This document shows, piece after piece, positions 31,874 to 43,134 of a DNA stretch of 64,000 nucleotides. The notes under the pieces are model-generated. The model was not told where the DNA came from and did no database searches. It worked only from the letters and a program-made list of their open reading frames with translations. This DNA is from Echeneis naucrates (lineage: Eukaryota; Chordata; Actinopteri; Carangiformes; Echeneidae), in assembly GCF_900963305.1 (NCBI RefSeq), contig NC_042514.1:18690029-18754028 (forward strand). The letters are read 5' to 3'. Numbering within the stretch: position 1 is the stretch's first letter; each line of letters starts with the position of its first letter. Position numbers and translations under genes: made by a program.

Positions 31874-32023
31874 TTCTGAGTTTGAAGAGGAGGGCATTTG
31901 CTAGACACCAGCGCCCTCAGCAGGGATCCCCGATGACGTCACACAGGTAATAAAGACGCTCCATGGCTCTTGATCTTCGCTTTTTCCCAGTGCCCCGGTT
32001 GTGGGAGAGAGCTGTCCCAGCTT

Positions 32024-32318
32024 TTGTCTGGACCTCTCCAATGATATTCTAATTGCTTCAGACAATGGATCAGCCTCCATACTTCTCCTTTTGGATCTTA
32101 GTGCTGCTTTCGACACCATAGATCACAATATTTTACTACAGAGACTGGAACATGAAATTGGGATTAAAGGAACTGCAATAAGGTGGTTCAAATCCTATTT
32201 ATCAGATAGACATCAGTTTGTTCATGTTCACAACAGCTCCTCCTCATGCACTGCAGTCAGTTATGGAGTCCCACAGGTTTGGGTACTTGGACCAATCGTC
32301 TTTACGCTTCATCTAGGC
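32024..32318 (+). mobile_element. L2 LINE RT fragment
   Basis: RT palm fragment [11 protein letters not shown] through GPIVFTLHL, with [10 protein letters not shown] intact. Confidence 0.88.
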
Positions 32319-32654
32319 ACCAAATGCCATCATTACTACCGCAATTACACAATGAATTGACCAAACAAACAGCTGAAGCCAACATTTTCTATTCTAATTC
32401 AGAGGTAGCACTTACCAAATACACAGGTCATACTCGCTCCACGGCTCTCGATCTTCGCTGTTTCCCAGTGCCCCGGTTGTGGGAGAGAGCTGTTCCAGCT
32501 TTCGTCTGGACCTCTGATTGTTGCATCACCGAAATTTGCTCTTCCTACGAATAGACGCAGATACAGGCAGGTCTACTCACGAGAAGTCTTGAAGTGAAGC
32601 ATCAGCTGATCTCTGACCTCTCTGCCGTTGTTGAAAAAGAATAACTGAAAACAC

Positions 32655-32727
32655 AGTTTCTGCCCAGTTTCAAACTGTGGACCTTTCGCGTGTGAGGCTA
32701 ACGTGATGACCACTACACTACGGAAAC
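32655..32727 (-). tRNA. tRNA-Val (CAC), degraded T arm
   Basis: Anticodon CAC. C56 lost and one T-stem mismatch. U73. TTTT downstream. Confidence 0.58.
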
Positions 32728-32947
32728 CTGAATGCAAGCTGCTCCGCCCCTTCCAATCTAATGATTTCTGACGTGAACAGGTACTTTCATAAAAGCTGCA
32801 TTTGCTCTTCCAGTTGCATCACCGAAATTTGGTCTTCCTAAGAATAGATGCAGATACTGGCAGGTATTCTCACGAGAAGTCTTGAAGTGAAGCATCAGCT
32901 GACCTCTGACCTCTCTGCCTTTGTTGAAAGAGAATTACAGAAAACAC

Positions 32948-33020
32948 AGTTTCTGCCCAGTTCGGAACTGGGGACCTTTCGCTTGTGAGGCGAACGTGAT
33001 GACCACTACACTACAGAAAC
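32948..33020 (-). tRNA. tRNA-Val (CAC)
   Basis: Anticodon CAC, stems mostly paired, T loop TTCCGAA, U73, TTTT downstream. Confidence 0.7.
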
Positions 33021-33137
33021 CTGCGCAGGACGCCCTCTTCCCCTTGATGATGAAATGCCATCGTTAATACGAAAATTGAAGCAACTGAGAATGCAAGGCA
33101 GGAACCAAAAACATCTGTTTCCAGCTAACAGCAAACA

Positions 33138-33210
33138 TGTTTCCGCCCAGTTTCGAACTGGGGACCTTTCGCGTGTTAGGCGAACGTGATGACCACTACA
33201 CTACGGAAAC
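33138..33210 (-). tRNA. tRNA-Val (AAC)
   Basis: Anticodon AAC with all stems paired and A73. Confidence 0.9.
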
Positions 33211-33267
33211 CCGCAAAGGTCACCTCCTTCCGCTTATCAAGAAATGCCATCATTAACACTGTTGCGA

Positions 33268-33729
33268 TAATTGCAGTGGTATCAGATGTCGGAAGAGGCC
33301 GTCCCACAAGTGTCTCTGGCTTTACATGCTAAACATCAGGCTAAAGAATTGGGTGGGATGGTAAAACTAGCATTAGCACAGGATGATTGGGTTATCACGG
33401 ACATTCGCGGAGTACTTTATTCGGCTAGAGCCAACATATACTCAATTCAAGTAGAAGCCGTAGATAGCTCAGTTCTGGAGGAGGCCCAGGTCTCCCGGTT
33501 TCACGGTAGAGAAAAAACAGATCACCCTGAGGCTGCGTCTATCATTGACTCTCTACCAGAGTCCCTATGGGCGCAGGGCCCGACAGAAGTGCGACTGGTG
33601 CAATGTGAACCATTAACTTTTGAGGTGAACACCTCTGATCCAGTGTGGATCAATCAGTACCCCCACAAGCCCCAAGCAGAGGAGGGCATTGCAGACACCA
33701 TTCAGGGCCTCATATCACAGGGCGTATGA
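33268..33729 (+). mobile_element. Endogenous retrovirus fossil, pol fragment (copy 7)
   Basis: Class I pol fragment joined on its left directly to a tRNA spacer instead of module M. The same arrangement recurs at 42409. Broken. Confidence 0.75.
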
Positions 33730-33774
33730 TCTCTGACCTCTCTGCCGTTGTTGAAAAAGAATAACTGAAAACAC

Positions 33775-33843
33775 AGTTTCTGCCCAGTTTCAAACTGGGG
33801 ATCTTTCGCCTGTAATGCAAACGTGATGACCGATACACTACGG
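33775..33843 (-). pseudogene. tRNA-Val (TAC)-like relic, 5' end lost
   Basis: Same truncated form and module M junction as at 31805. Confidence 0.6.
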
Positions 33844-33978
33844 TTCTGAGTTTGAAGAGGAGGGCATTTGATAGACACCAGCGCCCTCAGCAGGGATCCC
33901 CGATGACGTCACACAGGTAATAAAGACGCTCCATGGCTCTTTATCTTCGCTTTTTCCCAGTGCCCCGGTTGTGGGAGA

Positions 33979-34106
33979 AATCCTATTTATCAGATAGACA
34001 TCAGTTTGTTCATGTTCACAACAGCTCCTCCTCATGCACTGCAGTAAGTTATGGAGTCCCACAGGTTTGGGTACTTGGACCAATCGTCTTTACGCTTCAT
34101 CTAGGC
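33979..34106 (+). mobile_element. L2 LINE RT fragment (short)
   Basis: Only [19 protein letters not shown] through GPIVFTLHL. The counterpart at 43135 has a fuller RT piece. Confidence 0.82.
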
Positions 34107-34261
34107 ACCAAATGCCATCTTTACTACCGCAATTACACAATGAATTGACCAAACAAACAGCTGAAGCCAACATTTTCTATTCTAAATCAGCGGTAGCACT
34201 TACCAAATACAAAGGTCCGGTTTGTCTGTAGTTTTCTCATATTTAGAGCCGACAGCAGATC

Positions 34262-34334
34262 TGTTTCTGCTCAGGTTTGAACTGGGGATCTTTCGCGTGA
34301 AAGGCGACCGTGATGACCACTACACTACAGAAAC
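34262..34334 (-). tRNA. tRNA-Val body with Glu anticodon TTC
   Basis: The anticodon loop is CTTTCAC, giving TTC (reads GAA, Glu) on a TAC-type body. There is one T-stem mismatch, G57 is replaced by A, and one anticodon-stem mismatch. Sister copy at 43585. Confidence 0.6.
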
Positions 34335-34357
34335 CGGAGCACAAGCTGCTCTGCCCC

Positions 34358-34625
34358 TTCTGTCAGGTTTAAGCCACCTACAACATGATTAAACAGGGAA
34401 GAAAGACAAAGGACAACAGCGCTCATTTTTACTTGCAAGGAGAACAGACAGAGATATGTTCAGTTACATTCTCTAACTGCTCTGACGTATCTCTTCCGTT
34501 CTCCCCTCTTTATTTCCTTAGGGTGGTCCCTAGTTAGTATGATCTCAAGTCCTGTAAGAAAAACAAAAGTTTCTGCATTCCTGCAGGGTTAGTAAAAGTA
34601 CAAAAGATACTCATGAGAAGTCTTG
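34358..34625. repeat. Unknown spacer block R2 (copy 3)
   Basis: Same block as 13580-13845. Confidence 0.55.
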
Positions 34626-34677
34626 AAGTAAAGTATCAGCTGATCTCTCTACCTTTGTTAAGAAACACAGAAAGTTG

Positions 34678-34725
34678 TGTTTCTGCCCAGTTTCGAACTG
34701 TGGACCTTTCGCGTGTGAGGCTAAC
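34678..34725 (-). pseudogene. tRNA-Val (CAC) fragment (3' half)
   Basis: The T arm and anticodon loop are present. The D arm and 5' acceptor strand are replaced by module M sequence. Recurs at 44001. Confidence 0.65.
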
Positions 34726-34929
34726 TTGAGTTAGAGAGTTGCCAGAGTTGTCTACATGTTTGAAAATGGCGCCATGACCCCAGGATCCACCCCTAGGGTA
34801 TGGTTCTGAGTTTGAAGAGGAGGGCATTTGCTAGACGCCAGCGCCCTCATCAAGGTTCCCCAATGACGTCACACAGGTAATAAAGACGCTCTCTTGCATT
34901 TTTTCCATATTAAGAGCCAACAGCAAATC

Positions 34930-35002
34930 TGTTTCTACCCAGTTTCAAACTGGGGATCTTTCGCGTGTAATGCAAAGGTGATGACCGATACACTACGGAA
35001 AG
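34930..35002 (-). pseudogene. tRNA-Val (TAC)-like relic
   Basis: Decayed TAC-like subfamily: C56 and the first acceptor pair lost. Confidence 0.6.
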
Positions 35003-35174
35003 CTGCACTGGACACTCCCTTCCCCTTGACGATGAAATGCCATCGTTACTTCGAATATTGCTGACAATGCAAGGGAAGAACCAAAAACATCGCTAAAGCC
35101 AATTCTTTAATCGAATTAAGAGGTATGGATTAACTAGAAACAGACGCTGATTTATTTTCAGCTGACAGCAAACA

Positions 35175-35247
35175 TGTTTCCGCGCGGTTTCGCACTGGGG
35201 ACCTTTCGCGAGTTAGGCGAACGTGATGACCACTACACTACCGAAAC
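35175..35247 (-). pseudogene. tRNA-Val (AAC)-like, degraded T arm
   Basis: Anticodon AAC in loop CTAACTC. Two T-stem mismatches, T loop TGCGAAA and an acceptor mismatch. Confidence 0.58.
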
Positions 35248-35467
35248 CTGAACGCAAGCTGCTCCACCCTTTCCAATCTAATGATTTCTGACGTGAACAG
35301 GTACTTTCATAAAAGCTGCATTTGCTCTTCCAGTTGCATCACCGAAATTTGGTCTTCCTCAGAATAGCTGTAGATACTGGCAGGTATACTCACGAGAAGT
35401 CTTGAAGTGAAGCATCAGCTGACCTCTGACCTCTCTGCCTTTGTTGAAAGAGAATTACAAAAAATAC

Positions 35468-35540
35468 TGTTCCTGCCCAGTTTCGAACTGGGGACCTTTT
35501 GCGTGTGAGGCAAACGTGATGACCCCTACACTACAGAAAC
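35468..35540 (-). tRNA. tRNA-Val (CAC)
   Basis: Anticodon CAC, A73, acceptor wobble 4:69, one changed D-stem base, T6 run downstream. Its duplicate at 45087 reads AAC. Confidence 0.75.
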
Positions 35541-35657
35541 CTGCACAGGACACCATCTTCCCCTTGATGATGAAATGCCATCGTTAATACGAAAATTGAA
35601 GCAACTGAGAATGCAAGGCAGGAACCAAAAACATCTGTTTCCAGCTGACAGCAAACA

Positions 35658-35730
35658 TGTTTCCGTCCAGTTTCGAACTGGGGACCTTTCGCGTGTTAGG
35701 CGAACGTGATGACCACTACACTACGGAAAC
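35658..35730 (-). tRNA. tRNA-Val (AAC)
   Basis: Anticodon AAC, acceptor paired, A73, one T-stem mismatch (49:65). Confidence 0.78.
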
Positions 35731-35903
35731 CTGCACTGGTCACTCCCTTCCCCTTGACGATGAAATGCCATCGTTACTTCGAATATTGCTGACAATGCAA
35801 GGGAAGAACCAAAAACATCGCTAAAGGCAATTCTTTAATCGAATTAAGAGGTATGCATTAACTGGAAAAAAGACGCTGATTTATTTCCAGCTGACAGCAA
35901 AGA

Positions 35904-35975
35904 TATTTCCGCCCAGTTTCAAACTGCAGCAGCTTTTGGAGCAGTTTCAAACTGGGGATCTTTCGCCTGTAATTT
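35904..35975 (-). pseudogene. Scrambled tRNA fragments
   Basis: Two T-arm pieces with T-loop C56 lost are joined around CAGCAGCTTTTGGAGC. No cloverleaf is possible. Duplicate at 45523. Confidence 0.6.
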
Positions 35976-35994
35976 CGCCAGCTGACAGCAAAGA

Positions 35995-36067
35995 TGTTTC
36001 CGCCCAGTTTCAAACTGGGGACCTTTCGCGTGTTAGGCGAACGTGATGACCACTACACTACGGAAAC
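35995..36067 (-). tRNA. tRNA-Val (AAC), T loop altered
   Basis: Anticodon AAC with stems paired and A73. C56 replaced by T. Confidence 0.68.
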
Positions 36068-36287
36068 CTGAATGCAAGCTGCTCCGCCCCTTCCAATCTA
36101 ATGATTTCTGACGTGAACAGGTACTTTCATAAAAGCTGCATTTGCTCTTCCAGTTGCATCACCGAAATTTGGTCTTCCTAAGAATAGATGCAGATACTGG
36201 CAGGTCTACTCACGAGAAGTCTTGAAGTGAAGCATCAGCTGACCTCTGACCTCTCTGCCTTTGTTGAAAAAGAATTACAGAAAATAC

Positions 36288-36360
36288 TGTTCCTGCGCAG
36301 TTTTGAACTGGGGACCTCTCGCGTGTGAGGCGAACGTGATGACCACTACACTACAGAAAC
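36288..36360 (-). tRNA. tRNA-Val (CAC), weak T arm
   Basis: Anticodon CAC, one T-stem mismatch, T loop TTCAAAA, A73, TTTT downstream. Confidence 0.66.
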
Positions 36361-36687
36361 CTGCACAGGACACCCTCTTCCCCTTGATGATGAAATGCCA
36401 TCGTTACTACTGTTGCGATCGCCTCCCACGTGCTCTGAAAAGAACAATAGAGAGGCCTACATCCTGAAGCCTGGGCCAGAGTTGTCTGCCTGTTTGGAAA
36501 TGGCGCCATGACCCCAGGATTCACCCCTAGGGTGTGGTTCTGAGTTTGAAGAGGAGGGCATTTGCTAGACACCAGCGCTCTCAGCAGGGATCCCCGATGA
36601 CGTCACACAGGTAATAAAGACGCTCTATGGCTCTTGATCTTCGCTTTTTCCCAGTGCCCCGGTTGTGGGAGAGAGCTGTCCCAGCTT

Positions 36688-36982
36688 TTGTCTGGACCTC
36701 TCCAATGATATTCTAATTGCTTCAGACAATGGATCAGCCTCCATACTTCTCCTTTTGGATCTTAGTGCTGCTTTCGACACCATAGATCACAATATTTTAC
36801 TACAGAGACTGGAACATGAAATTGGGATTAAAGGAACTGCAATAAGGTGGTTCAAATCCTATTTATCAGATAGACATCAGTTTGTTCATGTTCACAACAG
36901 CTCCTCCTCATGCACTGCAGTCAGTTATGGAGTCCCACAGGTTTGGGTACTTGGACCAATCGTCTTTACGCTTCATCTAGGC
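36688..36982 (+). mobile_element. L2 LINE RT fragment
   Basis: RT palm fragment [11 protein letters not shown] through GPIVFTLHL. Confidence 0.88.
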
Positions 36983-37318
36983 ACCAAATGCCATCTTTAC
37001 TACCGCAATTACACAATGAATTGACCAAACAAACAGCTGAAGCCAACATTTTCTATTCTAATTCAGAGGTAGCACTTACAAAATACACAGGTCATACTCG
37101 CTCCACGGCTCTCGATCTTTGCTGTTTCCCAGTGCCCCGGTTGTGGGAGAGAGCTGTTCCAGGTTTGGTCTGGACCTCTGATTGTTGCATCACCGAAATT
37201 TGCTCTTCCTATGAATAGACGCAGATACTGGCAGGTCTACTCACAAGAAGTCTTGAAGTGAAGCATCAGCTGATCTCTGACCTCTCTGCCGTTGTTGAAA
37301 AAGAATAACTGAAAACAC

Positions 37319-37391
37319 AGTTTCTGCCCAGTTTCGAACTGGGGACCTTTCGCGTGTGAGGCAAACGTGATGACCACTACACTACAGAAAC
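37319..37391 (-). tRNA. tRNA-Val (CAC)
   Basis: Anticodon CAC with stems paired (one G-U in the anticodon stem). U73. TTTT downstream. Confidence 0.85.
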
Positions 37392-37508
37392 TTGCACAGG
37401 ACCCCCTCTTCCCCTTGATGATGAAATGCCATCGTTAATACGAAAATTGAAGCAACTTAGAATGCAAGGCAGGAACCAAAAACATCTGTTTCCAGCTGAC
37501 AGCAAACA

Positions 37509-37581
37509 TGTTTCCGCCCAGTTTCGAACTGGGGACCTTTCGCGTGTTAGGCGAACGTGATGACCACTACACTACGGAAAC
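37509..37581 (-). tRNA. tRNA-Val (AAC)
   Basis: Anticodon AAC with all stems paired and A73. Confidence 0.9.
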
Positions 37582-37908
37582 CCGCACAGGTCAACTCCTT
37601 CCGCTTATCAAGAAATGCCATCATTACCACTGTTGCGATAGCCTCCCACGTGCTCTGAAAAGAACAATCGAGAATCCTACATCCTGAAGCCTGGGCCAGA
37701 GTTGTCTACCTGTTTGAAAATGGCGCCATGACCCCAGGATCCACCCTTAGGGTATGGTTTTGAGTTTGAACAGGAGGGCATTTGCCAAACGCCAGCGCCC
37801 TCAGCAGGGATCCCCGATGACGTCACACAGGTAATAAAGACGCTTCATGGCTCTTGATCTTCGCTTTTTCCCAGTGCCCCAGTTGTGGTAGAGAGCTGTC
37901 CCAGCTTT

Positions 37909-38403
37909 CGAGTAGCAGCAGCGGTGTCCCTGACACCAGAACAATTGCAGTGGTATCAGATGTCGGAAGAGGCCGTCCCACAAGTGTCTCTGGCTTTACA
38001 TCCTAAACATCAGGCTAAAGAATTGGGTGGGATGGTAAAACTAGCATTAGCACAGGATGATTGGGTTATCACGGACATTCGCGGAGTACTTTATTCGGCT
38101 AGAGCCAACATATACTCAATTCAAGTAGAAGCCGTAGATAGCTCAGTTCTGGAGGAGGCCCAGGTCTCCCGGTTTCACGGTAGAGAAAAAACAGATCACC
38201 CTGAGGCTGCGTCTATCATTGACTCTCTACCAGAGTCCCTATGGGCGCAGGGCCCGACAGAAGTGGGACTGGTGCAATGTGAACCATTAACTTTTGAGGT
38301 GAACACCTCTGATCCAGTGTGGATCAATCAGTACCCCCACAAGCCCCAAACAAAGGAGGGCATCGCAGACACCATTCAGGGCCTCATATCACAGGGCGTA
38401 TGA
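37909..38403 (+). mobile_element. Endogenous retrovirus fossil, pol fragment (copy 8)
   Basis: Class I pol fragment between module M and a TAC-like relic. Broken. Confidence 0.75.
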
Positions 38404-38448
38404 TCTCTGACCTCTCTGCCGTTGTTGAAAAAGAATAACTGAAAACAC

Positions 38449-38521
38449 AGTTTCTGCCCAGTTTCAAACTGGGGATCTTTCACCTGTAATGCAAACGTGA
38501 TGACAGATACACTACGGAAAG
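38449..38521 (-). pseudogene. tRNA-Val (TAC)-like relic
   Basis: Decayed TAC-like subfamily with loop ATTACAG and C56 lost. Confidence 0.6.
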
Positions 38522-38694
38522 CTGCACTGGACACTCCCTTCCCCTTGACGATGAAATGCCATCGTTTCTTCGAATATTGCTGACAATGCAAGGGAAGAAC
38601 CAAAAATATCGCTAAAGGCAATTCTTTAATCGAATTAAGAGGTAAGCATTAACTGGAAAAAAGACGCTGATTTATTTCCAGCTGTCAGCAAAGA

Positions 38695-38767
38695 TGTTTC
38701 CGCCCAGTTTCGAACTGGGGACCTTTCGCGTGTTAGGCAAACGTGATGACCACTACACTACGGAAAC
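38695..38767 (-). tRNA. tRNA-Val (AAC)
   Basis: Anticodon AAC with acceptor and T stems paired and A73. One G-U in the anticodon stem. Confidence 0.87.
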
Positions 38768-38987
38768 CTGAATGCAAGCTGCTCCGCCCCTTCCAATCTA
38801 ATGATTTCTGACGTGAACAGGAACTTTCATAAAAGCTGCATTTGCTCTTCCAGTTGCATCACCGAAATTTGGTCTTCCTAAGAATAGATGCAGATACTGG
38901 CAGGTATACTCACGAGAAGTCTTGAAGTGAAGCATCAGCTGACCTCTGACCTCTCTGCCTTTGTTGAAAAAGAATTACAGAAAATAC

Positions 38988-39060
38988 TGTTCCTGCCCAG
39001 TTTCGAACTGGGGACCTTTCGCGTGTGAGGCGAACGTGATGACCACTACACTACAGAAAC
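38988..39060 (-). tRNA. tRNA-Val (CAC)
   Basis: Anticodon CAC, A73, acceptor wobble 4:69, TTTT downstream. Confidence 0.86.
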
Positions 39061-39227
39061 CTGTACAGGACACCCTCTTCCCCTTGATGATGAAATGCCA
39101 CCGTTACTACTGTTGTGATGGCCTCCCACGTGCTCTGAAAAGAACAATAGAGAGGCCTACATCCTGAAGCCTGGGCCAGAGTTGTCTGCCTGTTTGGAAA
39201 TGGCGCCATGACCCCAGGATCCACCCC

Positions 39228-39241
39228 TACACTACAGAAAC
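39228..39241 (-). pseudogene. tRNA-Val 5' end scrap at a module junction
   Basis: Only the 5' acceptor strand and adjacent bases remain, joined to a truncated module M. The same junction is at 40724 and 54970. Confidence 0.5.
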
Positions 39242-39358
39242 CTGCACAGGACACCCTCTTCCCCTTGATGATTAAATGCCATCGTTAATACGAAAATTGA
39301 AGCAATTGAGAATGCAAGGCAGGAACCAAAAACATCTGTTTCCAGCTGACAGCAAACA

Positions 39359-39431
39359 TGTTTCCGCCCAGTCTCGAACTGGGGACCTTGCGCGTGTGAG
39401 GCGAATGTGATGACCACTACACTACAGAAAC
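39359..39431 (-). tRNA. tRNA-Val (CAC) on an AAC-type flank
   Basis: Anticodon CAC, but the downstream flank (GACAGCAAACAT) and C-G-type 3' strand are those of the AAC class. One anticodon-stem mismatch, T loop TTCGAGA. Confidence 0.68.
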
Positions 39432-39548
39432 CTGCACAGGTCAGCCCCTTCCCCTTGATGATGAAATGCCATCGTTAATACGAAAATTGAAGCAACTGAG
39501 AATGCAAGGCAGGAACCAAAAACATCTGTTTCCAGCTGACAGCAAACA

Positions 39549-39621
39549 TGTTTCCGCCCAGTTTCAAACTGGGGACCTTTCGCGTGTTAGGCGAACGTGA
39601 TGACCACTACAATACGGAAAC
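39549..39621 (-). tRNA. tRNA-Val (AAC), T loop altered
   Basis: Anticodon AAC with acceptor and T stems paired. C56 replaced by T and the A box changed by one base. Confidence 0.62.
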
Positions 39622-39948
39622 CCGCACAGGTCACCTCCTTCCGCTTATCAAGAAATGCCATCATTACCACTGTTGCGATAGCCTCCCACGTGCTCTGAAA
39701 ATAACAATCGAGAATCCTACATCCTGAAGCCTGGGCCAGAGTTGTCTACCTGTTTGAAAATGGCGCCATGACCCCAGGATCCACCCCTAGGGTATGGTTT
39801 TGAGTTTGAATAGGAGGGCATTTGCCAAACGCCAGCGCCCTCAGCAGGGATCCCCAATGACGTCACACAGGTATTAAAGACGCTTCATGGCTCTTGATCT
39901 TCGCTTTTTCCAAGTGCCCCAGTTGTGGTAGAGAGCTGTCCCAGCTTT

Positions 39949-40404
39949 CGAGTAGCAGCAGCGGTGTCCCTGAAACCAGAACAATTGCAGTGGTATCAGA
40001 TGTCGGAAGAGGCCGTCCCACAAGTGTCTCTGGCTTTACATCCTAAACATCAGGTTAAAGAATTGGGTGGGATGGTAAAACTAGCATTAGCACAGGATGA
40101 TTGGGTTATCACGGACATTCGCGGAGTACTTTATTCGGCTAGAGCCAACATATACTCAATTCAAGTAGAAGCCGTAGATAGCTCAGTTCTGGAGGAGGCC
40201 CAGGTCTCCCGGTTTCACGGTCTATCATTGACTCTCTACCAGAGTCCCTATGGGCGCAGGGCCCGACAGAAGTGCGACTGGTGCAATGTGAACCATTAAC
40301 TTTTGAGGTGAACACCTCTGATCCAGTGTGGATCAATCAGTACCCCCACAAGCCCCAAGCAGAGGAGGGCATCGCAGACACCATTCAGGGCCTCATATCA
40401 CAGG
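39949..40404 (+). mobile_element. Endogenous retrovirus fossil, pol fragment (copy 9)
   Basis: Class I pol fragment whose right end joins a different tRNA spacer from that of the other copies. Broken. Confidence 0.74.
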
Positions 40405-40483
40405 CTCACGAGAAGTCTTGAAGTGAAGCATCAGCTGACCTCTGACCTCTCTGCCTTTGTTGAAAAAGAATTACAGAAAATAC

Positions 40484-40556
40484 TGTTCCTGCCCAGTTTC
40501 GAACTGTGGACCTTTCGCGTGTGAGGCGAACGTGATGACCACTACACTACAGAAAC
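40484..40556 (-). tRNA. tRNA-Val (CAC)
   Basis: Anticodon CAC, A73, one T-stem mismatch, TTTT downstream. Confidence 0.74.
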
Positions 40557-40723
40557 CTGTACAGGGCCCTTTCTTCCCCTTGATGATGAAATGCCACCGT
40601 TACTACTGTTGCGATCGCCTCCCACGTGCTCTGAAAAGAACAATAGAGAGGCCTACATCCTGAAGCCTGGGCCAGAGTTGTCTGCCTGTTTGGAAATGGC
40701 GCCATGACCCCAGGATCCACCCC

Positions 40724-40737
40724 TACACTACAGAAAC
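40724..40737 (-). pseudogene. tRNA-Val 5' end scrap at a module junction
   Basis: Same join of module M and tRNA 5' end as at 39228. Confidence 0.5.
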
Positions 40738-40854
40738 CTGCACAGGACACCCTCTTCCCCTTGATGATTAAATGCCATCGTTAATACGAAAATTGAAGCA
40801 ACTGAGAATGCAAGGCAGGAACCAAAAACATCTGTTTCCAGCTGACAGCAAACA

Positions 40855-40927
40855 TGTTTCCGCCCAGTTTCGAACTGGGGACCTTTCGCGTGTTAGGCGA
40901 ACGTGATGACCACTACACTACGGAAAC
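40855..40927 (-). tRNA. tRNA-Val (AAC)
   Basis: Anticodon AAC with all stems paired and A73. Confidence 0.9.
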
Positions 40928-41255
40928 CCGCACAGGTCACCTCCTTCCGCTTATCAAGAAATGCCATCATTACCACTGTTGCGATAGCCTCCCACGTGCT
41001 CTGAAAATAACAATCGAGAATCCTACATCCTGAAGCCTGGGCCAGAGTTGTCTACCTGTTTGAAAATGGCGCCATGACCCCAGGATCCACCCCTAGGGTA
41101 TGGTTTTTGAGTTTGAACAGGAGGGCATTTGCCAAACGCCAGCGCCCTCAGCAGGGATCCCCGATGACGTCACACAGGTAATAAAGACGCTTCATGGCTC
41201 TTGATCTTCGCTTTTTCCCAGTGCCCCAGTTGTGGTAGAGAGCTGTCCCAGCTTT

Positions 41256-41750
41256 CGAGTAGCAGCAGCGGTGTCCCTGACACCAGAACAATTGCAGTGG
41301 TATCAGATGTCGGAAGAGGCCGTCCCACAAGTGTCTCTGGCTTTACATCCTAAACATCAGCTTAAAGAATTGGGTGGGATGGTAAAACTAGCATTAGCAC
41401 AGGATGATTGGGTTATCACGGACATTAGCGGAGTACTTTATTCGGCTAGAGCCAACATATACTCAATTCAAGTAGAAGCCGTAGATAGCTCAGTTCTGGA
41501 GGAGGCCCAGGTCTCCCGGTTTCACGGTAGAGAAAAAACAGATCACCCTGAGGCTGCGTCTATCATTGACTCTCTACCAGAGTCCCTATGGGCGCAGGGC
41601 CCGACAGAAGTGGGACTGGTGCAATGTGAACCATTAACTTTTGAGGTGAACACCTCTGATCCAGTGTGGATCAATCAGTACCCCCACAAGCCCCAAGCAG
41701 AGGAGGGCATTGCAGACACCATTCAGGGCCTCATATCACAGGGCGTATGA
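41256..41750 (+). mobile_element. Endogenous retrovirus fossil, pol fragment (copy 10)
   Basis: Class I pol fragment, closest by eye to copy 6. Broken. Confidence 0.75.
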
Positions 41751-41795
41751 TCTCTGACCTCTCTGCCGTTGTTGAAAAAGAATAACTGAAAACAC

Positions 41796-41868
41796 AGTTT
41801 CTGCCCAGTTTCAAACTGTGGACCTTTCGCGTGTGAGGCTAACGTGATGACCACTACACTACGGAAAC
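41796..41868 (-). tRNA. tRNA-Val (CAC), degraded T arm
   Basis: Duplicate of 32655-32727 with C56 lost. U73. Confidence 0.58.
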
Positions 41869-42088
41869 CTGAATGCAAGCTGCTCCGCCCCTTCCAATCT
41901 AATGATTTCTGACGTGAACAGGTACTTTCATAAAAGCTGCATTTGCTCTTCCAGTTGCATCACCGAAATTTGGTCTTCCTAAGAATAGATGCAGATACTG
42001 GCAGGTATACTCACGAGAAGTCTTGAAGTGAAGCATCAGCTGACCTCTGACCTCTCTGCCTTTGTTGAAAGAGAATTACAGAAAACAC

Positions 42089-42161
42089 AGTTTCTGCCCA
42101 GTTCGGAACTGGGGACCTTTCGCGTGTGAGGCGAACGTGATGACCACTACACTACAGAAAC
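42089..42161 (-). tRNA. tRNA-Val (CAC)
   Basis: Duplicate of 32948-33020 but with the consensus anticodon loop CTCACAC. T loop TTCCGAA. Confidence 0.74.
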
Positions 42162-42278
42162 CTGCGCAGGACACCCTCTTCCCCTTGATGATGAAATGCC
42201 ATCGTTAATACGAAAATTGAAGCAACTGAGAATGCAAGGCAGGAACCAAAAACATCTGTTTCCAGCTGACAGCAAACA

Positions 42279-42351
42279 TGTTTCCGCCCAGTTTCGAACT
42301 GGGGACCTTTCGCGTGTTAGGCGAACGTGATGACCACTACACTACGGAAAC
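42279..42351 (-). tRNA. tRNA-Val (AAC)
   Basis: Anticodon AAC with all stems paired and A73. Confidence 0.9.
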
Positions 42352-42408
42352 CCGCAAAGGTCACCTCCTTCCGCTTATCAAGAAATGCCATCATTAACAC
42401 TGTTGCGA

Positions 42409-42870
42409 TAATTGCAGTGGTATCAGATGTCGGAAGAGGCCGTCCCACAAGTGTCTCTGGCTTTACATGCTAAACATCAGGCTAAAGAATTGGGTGGGAT
42501 GGTAAAACTAGCATTAGCACAGGATGATTGGGTTATCACGGACATTCGCGGAGTACTTTATTCGGCTAGAGCCAACATATACTCAATTCAAGTAGAAGCC
42601 GTAGATAGCTCAGTTCTGGAGGAGGCCCAGGTCTCCCGGTTTCACGGTAGAGAAAAAACAGATCACCCTGAGGCTGCGTCTATCACTGACTCTCTACCAG
42701 AGTCCCTATGGGCGCAGGGCCCGACAGAAGTGCGACTGGTGCAATGTGAACCATTAACTTTTGAGGTGAACACCTCTGATCCAGTGTGGATCAATCAGTA
42801 CCCCCACAAGCCCCAAGCAGAGGAGGGTATCGCAGACACCATTCAGGGCCTCATATCACAGGGCGTATGA
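42409..42870 (+). mobile_element. Endogenous retrovirus fossil, pol fragment (copy 11)
   Basis: Duplicate of copy 7 at a displacement of 9141 bp. Broken. Confidence 0.75.
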
Positions 42871-42915
42871 TCTCTGACCTCTCTGCCGTTGTTGAAAAAG
42901 AATAACCGAAAACAC

Positions 42916-42984
42916 AGTTTCTGCCCAGTTTCAAACTGGGGATCTTTCGCCTGTAATGCAAACGTGATGACCGATACACTACGG
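42916..42984 (-). pseudogene. tRNA-Val (TAC)-like relic, 5' end lost
   Basis: Duplicate of 33775-33843. Confidence 0.6.
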
Positions 42985-43134
42985 TTCTGAGTTTGAAGAG
43001 GAGGGCATTTGATAGACACCAGCGCCCTCAGCAGGGATCCCCGATGACGTCACACAGGTAATAAAGATGCTCCATGGCTCTTGATCTTCGCTTTTTCCCA
43101 GTGCCCCGGTTGTGGGAGAGAGCTGTCCCAGCTT

